64,000 nucleotides of DNA from Mytilus edulis (taxonomy: Eukaryota; Mollusca; Bivalvia; Mytilida; Mytilidae): positions 21,315,750-21,379,749 of the forward strand of contig NC_092356.1 in assembly GCF_963676685.1 (NCBI RefSeq), read 5' to 3'. The position numbers and the translations under genes are program-made. The notes under the pieces are model-generated. The model saw only the letters and a program-made list of their open reading frames with translations, did not search any database and was not told the origin of the DNA. This document shows, piece after piece, positions 1-12,900 of this stretch (positions are counted from its first letter, which is position 1; each line of letters opens with the position of its first letter).

Positions 1-3000
1 TACCAGGATTATAATTTAACTGTCAATGGTTTTGGTGTTAATCGTTCCATTTTCTACCTCATATAATGATTCACATGTTTAATATTTCGAATTTGCAAGT
101 AGAATATAAACAACGCAGTAGGCATTCAGTTTTCTGGTTTACAATAAGTGTTGAGATCTTGACCCCCCAATCTGCATTTAAAAAGTTTAAATATCCTTTT
201 AATTGAATGCAATACATAGCAACACTGATCACTGATTTTCTTTTACATTATTTCTTAATTTAGAATAATTGTTACCCTTGAATATAAAATCGAATGAACT
301 GGATTTTGTACCAATATAAATGCAGTTAAATCTAAGTAGAATTCGAACGTAAGAGGCAATAATAATTCAAACGATAAAAAATAAAGATAAAAGATAAACG
401 AAGGATACACACATATTTTCATTACTTTCAATGAAAATCAATCATCATTGTCAACATTGCATCCGGGTGTATCTGATAAGGGTACTTGACCATTACCATC
501 ATCCCATCTTGATTATGTCACTAATAATAGTGCTGTGATTGGACGTTGGCAGAGATAATTTCTTTGAATGTCCGTCTAATACATTGTCATACGTATAAAT
601 AGCATATTAAAGTTGTTGGATAATAAGGGACGACATCAAAATATCCATGTAAGTTAAAAACTGAATTCAATAGATTGGGGGTTGGGCAATCGTCACAACT
701 TGGCCGAATCCGTACCTCGGATGGCGGCTAGAAAAAAGATGTTTTTTTTATAATGACGGGTATCATTTGACGATGGTGGGAGATAATTCAACGATGACGG
801 GATGATTTTGACGTTGGCTTAAGATGTTTTAACGATGGCGGGCCGCCATCAATAAACAGGTCATGGTGATCCCTAGCTATTGCAGTGAAATGGCGAATCT
901 TGTGTTTTTGAGTGACTGTGGTGAAGGGTAATTAGGTCTTTCCACTTTTCTGTGGAAAGACCTATTGTTTTTCTTCTGATTATTTTTTTTTTTTTTTCTT
1001 CCGCCTAATTTTGTTCTTGCGATAAACATTTGTTTCGCAATATGTCGCTTAGATATTTGGTATATGATATCGAACAGTTTATGCACTTTTGAAATTTACC
1101 CTGCGTAAACGAATACTTTTCTTTGTAGGAGTTATCTCCCCTAACACTGTTTTCCTTGTTAGCGCATCTCCTTCGCAACCGTAAAAGATTATGACAAATT
1201 TATTTTACAAAATTGCTCGTTATATCCTTCGCATGATTTGTCCTATTTTGACCGAAGCGATATGACCGCTCCATATGAGAGTTATTTCCCCTTATGCATC
1301 TGATATAAGTGATATGAATTTCTATCTTATAAATCATAAGTGATAGAGACCTAGGATCTTTTGATTTGAGGTCCTTGGTCCCAAAAAATGAAAATTAGGT
1401 CAAGGTCAAAGGTCAAGGTCATATTCTAATATTTGAATTTGGCTTATTTTCACTTATATCCAAAGACTGTATAAGATATCAACAAATTATTTTTACTAAA
1501 TTGTTAGTTGCGACATGTCGTAAGATGTAAATTTTGATTGCAAGCGTACGTTGAATGTAAAAGGGAGTTTTCTCCCCTATTGTATTTAAAAATACGCGTT
1601 TGGTGATATAACTCATTAACTAAATATAATAAAGACCTATGGTCTTTTGATTTGAGGTCCTTAGTTTATGACCTTGAAACTGATCTCAAGGTCATAGCTT
1701 AATTTGACGTTCTAGATTTTGACCTTTGCTTTTATTCTATATGTATACATGATAAAGATATACAACTTTTAGAAAAAGATATCAAACCATTTAACCTTGT
1801 AAAAAACAACCGGAAGTGACCTTTTGTAAACCGGAAATAGCTATTTTTTTGTACTTTTTAATATAAAAGTATATAGAACCAGATATTTTTGTAATCAGTG
1901 TCAAGTAAATATTCAAATATAATCGGAAGTTACATTTTTCAAACCGGAAGTAACAAATTATCTCCCTTATTTTAAAAAAAATGTATGGAAACAATATATT
2001 TTGGGAATCAGCTTACTAGGAGCTATCATTTGACGATTGAAATGACATTTTAAACTTAGTTTCACAACTTTTCATATCAAAATACATTGTTTTGATGGAA
2101 AGACCTTCAATTGTTCTCTGAACAATTGGTTTTTAATTTTACTCCATTGATTGTTTCTCCGATTTTGAAGTATCTTTCATTTAAGATGATCAATCATTTA
2201 AGGGACATTTAGTACGTTGTGTTATGGTGACGGCCCGTGCTAGATGCCCTACTTTGTACTTTTTTCAATGTTATTTTTTGTTTGTGGGTGTAGAGACCCC
2301 ACACTGAAGATAATTAATTATAGGTTTGATCGTACGAACATAGATTTCATATCCAAACTTTTTGTTTCTCCCTTAAAAAAAAAATAATATTTGCTTTAGC
2401 AGTGAGTCCTTACGATTGATATCCCATGACATGTTGTTGGATAAAGTGATACCAAGATAAAAAAAAAAAAAAAAAAAAAAAAAATGATATTTTGATTTGT
2501 TGACAGATTACAAAATGTGGTCTTTTAGTACATATAGTTATGTTTGTATGCATGTAAATGTACTATTGTTACAGTGAGTTAGTTGCATTTTCCAGGGTGG
2601 AATTGAAAACCCCAAGTACAAAAGACATGAATTTAAAAAAAACAGATCCTTTTTTTAAGCTAGATATAAAAAAAACACTGTTTAAAAATGTCATGATTGC
2701 CAATTTAACAGTTAATTGTTTTTCTACACATGAAAAAAAAATTGGAAAATTGTTTTTGGTGAAAAAAATATATTCACTTTGGACTTTTTGAATATCGAAA
2801 AGGAAAGAAGAAAAAAACTTGTGTCTGGTCACCTACTTTGTTTAATCAAGTTAGTTAGTTTAGTGTGATCTATGCCTTCTATTCAATGGTGAAAGACATT
2901 TATTAAAGTCATTGGAGTTCGGAAAAGGTGTACTTATCTATCCAATTTTCTATTATATCCCAGATATGCAAAAGCCTTTTACTAAAAACTGACTAGAATT

Positions 3001-3652
3001 TTAGACAGCACTCATCAGTATCATTGACATGAACAAATAAAGGTGATCTCAGGTGCTGTGAAAGCAGGGTAATCAGATCCTGCTCCATTAGAGGTACCTG
3101 TTGTAAGTAAGTACAAACCTGGTGATAAATCTAATTTGGTAGATCATAATTAGAGAAAAAAAGGAGAAATGGGGTTATAAAAATTGGAATATACAAATGT
3201 ATCCATCGTCATCTGTGAAAGATGGTCAACCACCGTTTGGTAGCATCTGTTTTTTCAAAGTATAAATTCAACTTACCCACTTATAATTCTTGATTTGATA
3301 TCTTCCTTGAAGAGCAGCAACTCATACAATAAAGCTTACTCCCATTTTAATTATGTGCGATTTTATTCTTTATTTCCTACAAAATCCCTCAGGACTCAGA
3401 AAAGGAATTTCATAGAGCCAAATCATGCAATATGTGCTTAAAACTTTGATATACTGAATCTTTCTGTTGGAAAGGTACAAAAATCATTAATATTTTCAAC
3501 AGTATAAAAAAAGTCATTTTTAAGTTCAGTGAAAAATCGAAAGTGAATTTGATAGGATCAATGCTAGCAACTTTTTCTCAAAAATCCCGAAGACGGAATG
3601 ATCTGTTTATAGATAATTTTTATGAAATTCTTTGTGTTTTCTTCTTTTCCAG
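1..3652. other. 5' flank of the NWD-like gene; no gene recognised
   Basis: I find no supported coding exon here. The stretch from about 850 to 2280 looks like an old dispersed repeat. It has an 11-base-arm hairpin around 934-965 (aggtctttccac against its complement), short tandem runs of 'aaggtca' near 1400-1425, and repeated 'accggaagt' words near 1810-1950. A weak run of related 'acgatg..gg' units lies at 735-845, and a run of about 22 A lies at 2460-2483. Part of a dispersed repeat (words 'ggtgatctcaggtgct', 'cagatcctgctcc') lies at about 3040-3095 and recurs near 12,030 and, inverted, near 52,620. A promoter or 5' UTR exon for the downstream gene may lie here, but I cannot place it. Confidence 0.5.
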
Positions 3653-3948
3653 AGTAATGGGTTAAAATTCTTTCGTGATGGCTACGAATTCTCCGAGAAG
3701 CGACAGGACATCTGTGTCTGCTAGAAGCGACAGATCATCTGTGTCTGCTAGAAGCGACAGGTCGTCTGGGTCTGCTAGAAGCGACAGGTCATCTGTGTCT
3801 GCTAGAAGCGACAGGCCATCTGTGTCTGCTAAAAGCGACAGGCCATCTGGGTCTGCTAGAAGCGACAGGCCACCTGTGTCTGCTAGCAGCGACAGGCCAT
3901 CTGGGTCTGCTAGAAGCGACAGGTCATCAGTGTCTAACAAAAAGCCCG
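3653..3948 (+). CDS. NWD-like gene exon 1 (start codon, RSDR repeats)
   Basis: The acceptor is ttttccag ending at 3652 and the donor is gtatga at 3949. The start is taken as ATG at 3678, because the same frame has a TAA at 3663 just upstream within the exon. A tiny in-frame ATG-GGT-TAA upstream reading frame begins at 3657. The coding part is 271 nt and ends in phase 1. The protein begins MATNSP and runs straight into nine RSDR units, then a short NKKP tail. Because the exon opens with an acceptor, at least one untranslated exon should lie further upstream. Confidence 0.75.
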
Positions 3949-6900
3949 GTATGAAGTTTAATGTTAATGAATATAGATTTTTGATAGTTCATGAAACTGA
4001 AGGTATTTAAGAAAAAAAACACTAACTTTTATCTCTATAGTTTGATAAATATCTACTTGTAGATAAATAGTTGTTTTATGAATGTACTAAAATTAACTTG
4101 TCTATATTGCTAATTAAAAAGAGGATATCAGCCCCTATCTGTTATGCTATAACCTCCCTTTGTTACATTGTTTGTATTTATAGAATAACTAATCGAAGAA
4201 TTCAAATTGAGAAAAATATTCAACGAGTGACCGAACAAGACATTAACAACACGAATACGCGCAGCGTATGAGTTTTAAATTATCAGTGTTGTTTGGTCAC
4301 GAGTTGAATATTTTTCGATATTTGAATTCTTTGACTAGTTATTCTTTTTATTACATTCGCAAATGGCTTTTTTTTTATGAAATTAAAGTAGAAAATGTAA
4401 GGAACTATATCTTTTTCTACGCATTCACAATTTGTTTTGATCCGACGTTATCGACGTCTTGACAACGCCTATTGTTGTATGACGTCAGAGGAGTGAAATA
4501 ACAACGTTTATTTCACATGTGAAAATATCGGTTTTTTATTTCACTGGGAAATCAATGTAATTGATTGCAACCAATGTAATAATTTTATACAAACATTGCT
4601 CAAATAAAAAGTTGTCACACATCAACGATGTTTGTCTCTGCTGCACGCATTAATGCTGTTTTGAGATAATGTTTCGTGTTTGTGAGGTGTTATGGTTGAG
4701 AAATTACAATGATGTTTCGACCCATTTTGAATTTTTATGAAAAAAAAACATGCAAATAAAAAAATACAGTATGACTGCCAATGAGATAATTATTCATAAA
4801 CACCAAAAGGACTAAAATGTGAACAACTACTGATCACCATTCGACCTATAAAACCTATACGATATATTGTAATTTGGACTAGCAAAAAGTAAAATAACTA
4901 AATTACAGAACTCCAAGAAAAAATCAAAACGGAAAGTCCATTTCTGAAATGACACAATCAAACGCTCAAATACATCTAACGAATGGAAAACAACTTTCAT
5001 ATTCCTGACTTGGTACAGGCATTTTCTTATGTGGGAATTGGGGAATTTAATCTAGTGTTATAGCTAACATATAGTGAAAATATTATAAGTATCGATCCAC
5101 ATTAAAAAAATAATCAACACTAGATTAACAGTTATAGGTTAAAATGTACAAGGACAAAAAGGGGAGCTTGAACACGTTATTATAATGGAAAACAACGTCA
5201 GTATCTAGAATATATATTTGAAGACCATCATGTTTTATTTGTAAAAAGTACAATCACAAAAATACTAAACTCAAAGGAAAATTCAAAACGGTAAGTTCCA
5301 AATAAAATGGCAAAATTAAAAGCTCAAACAGATCAAACGAATAGATAACAACTGTCATATTCCTGACTTGGTACAGACATTTTCTTATGTAGAAAATAGT
5401 GGAATAAACCTGGTTTTATAGCTAGCTTAACCTCTCACTTGTATGACAGTCTCATCTAATTCCATTCTATTGCAACTTATTCATTACCAAGGTTCAAATT
5501 AGATTATCTTCCTGTACTATAATAACTGGATTTAAAAATGATTAAAAATTACGAATGATGATTGTATGCAAGATACATTAGATACTAATAAAGTGTGAAT
5601 TATGTTGCTCGTGTTTTTCCCCTTCAAAATTGAAGCTATACATAAAGGCACAGGTGTTACAAAATCCAAAAAGGTAATTAAATGACCTTTTCTGTCTACA
5701 TGGTCTATACAAATAGGTTTTACTTCATTTATTTATGAGTTGTTTTTTTTTATCAGTAGATAACAATAATAAGATATCATATATATATTTTCATACTACC
5801 GTATAGCGGGTTATTTTCGCGGGTGTAAAATTTCGCGATTTTCATTGAATAAGGTATGCGAAATATTTTGGCGGTTATTATTTTGGCGGATTCAAAACTT
5901 TTATCAATACCTTAGCATATACATTTTGAATTTGGCGGAATTTATTTTGGCGATTTTGTTCTACCCGCGAAAATAAGCGAAAATTTACACTCCGCGAAAA
6001 TAACCAGCTATACGGTATTCAATCTGCACTTAAAAAATTCTAATGTGTATGTTATTGTGTTTTTGTTTGTCATAGGTATAACACGAATCTCATCCTTAGT
6101 TGATGAAAGTTTAATGGTCAAGAAATCACAGTCATCAAAATCGAAAGTGGCAAAACCTGTTACAAAGTATGTCTGATACAACTTTCTCCCATTACATATT
6201 ATTATTCCATTCATGTTTATTCAAGGATCACCGATTTTCTTTTCTTTCGCTGTTATCTTTACCAAAGTGTGACTAGAATTAAGTTGACCTATGTCATTTT
6301 TTCAATTTGTTCTCGTCCATGATATGCATGAAATATTTGTCACTGGACGTAAAGCAAAAAACAATAAATCAACCTAGTTTTCCTATTCCCGTCTTTCTGA
6401 AAGCTTGTGTACGCACTTTATATCCTTATTAATAAGAAGATGTGGTATGACTGCCAATGAGACAGCTCTTCATCCAAGTAGCAATGTTTAAAACGTTTAC
6501 AAATATAGGTAAAAATACGGCCTTCAACACAGAATATTGGCTCAAACCGAACAGAAAGCCATAAAGGACCCCAAAATGACTAGTGTGAAATAAACTAAAC
6601 AGAAAAAACCGAATAGCACGCTGTATTAACAAGTGAAATAATTCAAACAGAAAAAAAAACCAGTCTAATAAAAAAAAAAAAGGAAACCCCTATGAACCAA
6701 ACCTTCAAACGACTTCAACTGAACACCTGGCTCTTTATTCAAAACATGTGCATACACATGCACCGGGCTTAAACGTTTTAACTGGCGTAATCTTTCACTC
6801 TAACCTGAGACAGAAGTGTAACATGACAACATTAAAAGACACACTATGAAATATCAATCGAAATTGTCTAAATATTGCGCCGAGTTGTGTCTCATCCTGA

Positions 6901-9900
6901 TAGGGTGTTGACCTGGCATGCAGGATGTTAAAGATCTGATCCTTAATTTTAAATTAGGGAAGTTCACATGCCATGTTTTGGAATTTTTGTTAGATTTTCA
7001 GAATCCTCTGGTTTTATCCATTCGAAAGCCTTAAAATGTTTAACTCATTGACTCCCATTTTTCTTTTTATAAATCTTTACATGTATAATTATAAGTCATC
7101 TTTAAAAGTCTTATAAAATATTTTAAATATACGTACAGATATCGTCAAATATCAGCCGAATGACACAATGTGAAGTATTTTTGCTTGTTCGCTCCGCTCA
7201 TTCGCCAAACAGGTTCACATGGTGGCTCGCGACTGATATTTTACGATATCAATGTGTAGAAATCCCGATAATCTGTACATAGCATGCACATACAGGTAAT
7301 TTCCCTCACATTTATTCAACTAGCTAGAACATTGATATGACTTCCTGTACATGTTGTATTTACCCTGTATATTGAATTGTGTTTAATTTTAGCAAAATAA
7401 AGATTGAATATTTATCTCTTGCAGAAATATACAGCGGACAATAAGTCGAGAAGAAAGTTAGTTCCTTTATATTTCTGACAGCATTGTGTTGTAGATACAT
7501 TATTTCGAAATGAAACGTATTTCATAATAAACAGACAATTGTACTGTAAATGTGCTATTAGTTGCAGTCAAATTACATTGATCATATATATTAATATTTA
7601 GTATGATTGACCATGAGACAACTCTCCACTAGAGACGACTAGGTCACCCTATCGCAATGAGCATAGCCCATACTGCATAGTCAGCTAGGAAAGGACCCGA
7701 AATGTAAACAATCAAACGAGAAACGTAAGGATGTTTGCTCCTCCATTTTTTGACTTTTTGACAGATTTTCGGAATCCTCAGGTTTTATCCATGTATAGTC
7801 ATTAAAAAATTTTGCCCATTAACCCCTAATTTTCTTTTTATAATTTTATCACATAAAGTTTAAAAAGCCATATTTCAAAATTTTATAAAATTCTTGTTAT
7901 TTTTTCATAGTGTTAGAAACAAATAAGGTGCCAATGTTAAATATATGAAAAATCTAGAGAGAATAATTTCCCGCCAAATTTTCAATGTCTTATATCTCTA
8001 AAACGAGCACACGGACCCTCCATTTTTTTCGACTTTGTTAGTTTCATTATTTATATCCTATCAATTCATAATAGTCTTTTAAAAAGTTTGTTATTTTTTA
8101 TCAGAGTAGCTAACATCCTTAATTTAATGCAAAAATATCAGTCCAAAAAGGCTTTGCTCATCAGAGAAATACATAAAGAAAGGCATCTAACAAAAACGCA
8201 TAGTGGACGTTGACTGGTAATTAAGCATCCGCAGTGAAAGACATAGGGTAAAGATCCAAAAATACTTGCAGTTACTGACAGCTAGTTCAAAGCAAATAAC
8301 AACTTCTGAAAAAACAATCATGCATCTAACACGAACGAAAGCATTCATTGAAGATTTTTATATTTACTTTTTCGTTTGCCCAAAATACACTTCATGCAGA
8401 GAAACTTTCGTCAATAATCTTAATTGGATTTCTATCCACTTTTTATAGATATTACAATTTAACTGTGTCGAGTCGAGAAATACCGTAGAAGAATTGTTGC
8501 AGTGATGGAATCTATTTGTTAATATAAATAAAATGATTTTTTTGGTAGGTAAAATAACGGAAGAACAGACAAAGAAAGCTGAAGCTAAGTTTGAGAGGCT
8601 ATTGGAAGGATGCTTGGATGATTTACCTAATTTACCTCACTCTACAGTTAGAATATTTATGAGCTCTACTTTTTCTGGTATTTATCACATTATTTATTGT
8701 TATTGTTATTGTAGCCCATGTAAAGAGGTGATAGTAATAGATGAATTATTTGTCGAATCTTTCATCTCCCATAACCAATATTACGGTGACCTATAGTTGT
8801 TAATTTCTGTGTCATTTTGGTCTCTTGTGGAGAGGTGTCTCATTGGCAATCATACCACACATCTTCTTTTCTATATATATAATATCTATAAGCTTATTTT
8901 TGCCTGGCAGCCAGAAGTTATTAAGAATGTTTTTTTTAAGTGATAGCCGTCTTAATTTTAGATTTTTAATGTTAGAACTAATTAGAGTATTAATCGAATG
9001 ATTTTGCACTACAAAATCTTGGACGGGAAGCATGACATCCCAAAGATTCAAAAACAAAATCGCAATAACTTTTTAAAACTTCTTTTGAGTCTGCCATAAG
9101 CGGGTGAATGCATACTGTTTGTGGGGTATCTATGGAGATGGTTTTCTATCAGATGTAAGAAATAGCTGCCAGAGTGAAATAATTGGTCATCTCTGAAATC
9201 ACAAAGCACATTTAAGTTATGAATTATAGATCACATTTTTTATTGAATTTCTCTTTAAATTATATAAATACAAAGCAAACTTAAAGGAAGGAGACTGGCT
9301 CTGTTCAGATTTTACAAATCCTTTTCTTTTGATTTAAATTTTATTTATTATGTTTATAATTCAGATATGAGAGCTGAAAGAAATGCCATCGTCAGAGAGG
9401 TCAATCCAATCCTAGAGGAGTATTGTGCAAAATATGACCTTGACTTTCAGATTGTAGATATGCGCTGGGGTGTAACAGAAGATAGTAAAAATGACCATAG
9501 TGTGGACAAAATTTGTTTGCTAGAGGTTGAAAATTGTCAGAATCTCTCTTTAGGACCTAATTTTATTGTAAGTTGAAAGACATTCAATCAAAACTTTACT
9601 ACTAAAGTTTCAAAATGTATTTACTTTAATGTACTAAAATCTCTTCCAAAATTTATCGGGTTTGAGGATGGTAGATACTCAAATTAATTGAATATTGGTG
9701 GTTGTATTGCCTTTAAGATTTTTCGTTCTTGTTTGCAATGAATGAGCTTGGACCTTTACTATTTGATGTTTAAAACCACATTTCACTAGTGGTGAATATT
9801 TTATTTACAAATTCCCTTTGTTATATTAAAGCAGTATTTATTTTATGATATATACTGAATAATGAGAAAAAGGGAGATAATGACTGACCATTTCAACAAT

Positions 9901-12900
9901 AACAAAAACTAACAATTAAAGCAACTACCTACTCAATAACTGCATTTTATCAACACGTTATGAACAAAAATATACTGTAAACTAACTTATTTTCGCGAAT
10001 ACATTATTTCGCATTCAGCCATTTTACGTCCATTTCGCGATTCTATTATTTACTAGATATTCGCGATATTTTTCTATTCGCCAAAAAAAATCGCTTGTGA
10101 ATGTAAGTTGGTTTACAGTATTATATAATATCATTTCTAAATTTTTGCAACTGGAATTGTGACTTTCGTACATATTCGCGATATTTTTCTATTCGCCAAA
10201 AAAATCGCTTGTGAATGTAAGTTGGTTTACAGTAGATCATTCTAAATTTTTGCAACTGGAATTGTGACTTTCGTATTTATGATACCAGGAGACGGGTGGT
10301 AGCTCTTTTTTGAAATCATAGATATGCTTAAGATATGATCCAGGTCAGTTGTATAACTGGAGTAAGAAACTGAATAAAAAGCTCTTGAAATGCAAGAAAT
10401 TATATGCAAATCTGACTTTTAATGTAATAGACAGATAATCATGAACTTTGTCTTCCACTTTCTTTGTAAACATTTGATTTAGATATTGTTTAGATAAAAA
10501 AAGGATGAAAAAATTTGACTAAGCTCAACAATTTATCTGTTCACTTATATATAGAAACGGAATGGGTCTTTATCAACTTGCTTTCATTAATATCACTATT
10601 ATATACTATACTACATGTAAAATGCATTTGAACTTTGAATTTCATTGTATGTACGTTTTTTTATTTTATATTTTAGTTTCTATCAGGTGACAGATATGGA
10701 TTTAGACCAATCCCAATAGAAATTGATAAGGATGAATTTGATACCATAAAGAAACTAGCCGAGAAAAACTCTTTATCTGATACCAAACTATTGGATATTT
10801 GGTATTTATTAGATGAAAATGCTATACCACCACTGTACATTTTACAGGTATTTGCTTTTAAATGTATTCATCAGTATCTTCAGCTTTTAAACAGATTCAC
10901 GTTACAGTTTCAAATGTGGCTGGAGCTGGTAACCTTTGTCCTGAACCGTAGTACTGATATAAAGTGATGCTATACTTTATGAACAGATGTGGATAATTTT
11001 GATTTGAACTTATCTAGTCAACTTCATTTTATTTTTCTGAAATTGACAAAAAAGGTCTATTGGTGTAATAATGACTATAAATATATATTTATATACATAA
11101 AAATATATTTTCATATTTATATGTAAGATAAATCAAATACCATTTATTGGGGTCAAGTGTTAATGTTCTTTTTGAATGTTAGATAGAAGAAAAACATGCA
11201 CAGCAACAAGAAACCTGATATTCAAGTTTTTCTCTTTAAAGCCATTTAAAGACAAACAAAAAAAGACAGCGAGTGACTCGATATGTACTATTTCTTCTAA
11301 ATCTGCCATAACCTTGAAAATGTTTTGAATTGTAACTCTTTCAGCCAATCATATCACAGTTTGTTTGTTCTTACTCTGCCATAACATTGTAACTGTTTTA
11401 ATATCAATTCTTTCAGCCAATCAGATCACAGTTTAAACACTTTGGAGATCACTCTGGTGGATGTGATGAACAAAGAGCTAAAGATAACACGGGTTGGTCG
11501 GAAACCTCTACATCTCTACAGACAGTGTTAAGGAAAGCAGCAACACTAGCCTGTGAAGCTAAACAACTCAGCGAGGACAAACTTCACACATACTTATATT
11601 CAGGTTGGAATTCTTTTTAGAAAAACAAAATGAAAAACAAACTTCAATTAAGGTTTCAATAAAGTCAACTTAATTATTTCAGAACATAGAAATACCATGC
11701 ATTCATACCAAAATGTAGTCTCTAGAATGTTTTGAGGACTGATCAATATGTGATTGAGTGGGGAGAACTGGAGGCATTTAAATTATTATATATGTTATGC
11801 CTTTTAAAAGTACTCCTCTCCATGTCCTTTATATGTAAATATATAAAGATAAAAGACTACTTAATAAAAAGCAATTTTAAAAAAGGACGAACGATGCCAG
11901 AGGGACAGTCCCACTCATAGATCGAAAATAAACTGACAACGCCATGGCTAACAATAATTAGACAAACAGACAAATAATAGTACAGAGGACACAAGATAGA
12001 AAACTAAAGACTAAGCAACACGATCCAGACCAAAAAATGAGGGTGATCTCCGGTGCTCCGGAAGGTTAAGCAGATCCTGCTCCCTAGGTGTCACTCGACG
12101 TGCTGCTTAAAATACATTTGGCATAGCCCTTTTCAATTTTTATTTTCTTGAAGGCTTAATAGGAATGTAACAGGACGACATAAACATTTTCTAACTTAAC
12201 TATAAATTATAATATGACAAAATTCTTTCGCTTTGTGAACAAACCCATGCTCTTAATCCAATACAATTTGTTTGCACATGCGTATTTTGACTTTCTCAGA
12301 ATAATGAATTTAATCAAATTATAATGCACTTAATATATGTCCTTAGCTTTAAAACACTTTCAAACTCTTAAAAGGTGCACATGATGTTACCAATTCATTT
12401 ATTATGATTGTACATGTAATGTATTGCATTTCGAAATTGACATATACAACTGTTAATGCTGGCTGTTCAAACTCCTTTCTCTGAAACATCACAGTGCCAG
12501 CCGTTTGCTTCTTTACAAACAAAAAAAGGGAGGTTCATGGAAGAGCCTCAACAAACGCTTTTACACTTATACTTATCGGATATAGAAATTACCTTCATTG
12601 TCCTATTCAGAATCTTTAAACATTACATATAATGTAACGTTTTTGTCATACATGTACCTATATTGATGTTCCCTTATACGTCTTAATTTAATTTGCACTT
12701 TCAAATAATCGTACAAAATAAATCGTTGTTTCAAAAAAGAAATATCTCGCATGAGTCTCGTTTTATCCTGTCCAGAACTATAGAAAAATATTCACATAAC
12801 ATTTCATTGCATATAAGAAAATAACCATTACTGTAAGTTAACCAATCAAATTTCCCCCTATCTTAATCTGTGTACCAGCATTAATAACCTTGTAAACTCA

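Larger units (their letters stand above)
3949..6075. other. Intron 1 of the NWD-like gene, repeat-filled
   Basis: No exon is needed here, since exons 1 and 2 join in phase. The intron holds an inverted repeat at 4183-4344, two minus-strand copies of a common dispersed repeat (about 4875-5080 and 5255-5430, with words such as 'tcctgacttggtacag' and 'aacggaaagtcc'), and a terminal-inverted-repeat element at 5797-6017. It also includes a TGACGTCA-like site near 4480. Confidence 0.6.

Noticed and set aside
3662-3940. Antisense 92-codon open frame over the RSDR array
   Set aside because: The frame is open only because the 27-bp repeat lacks stops on that strand. The sense frame has a start, splice sites and continuity with the STAND gene.
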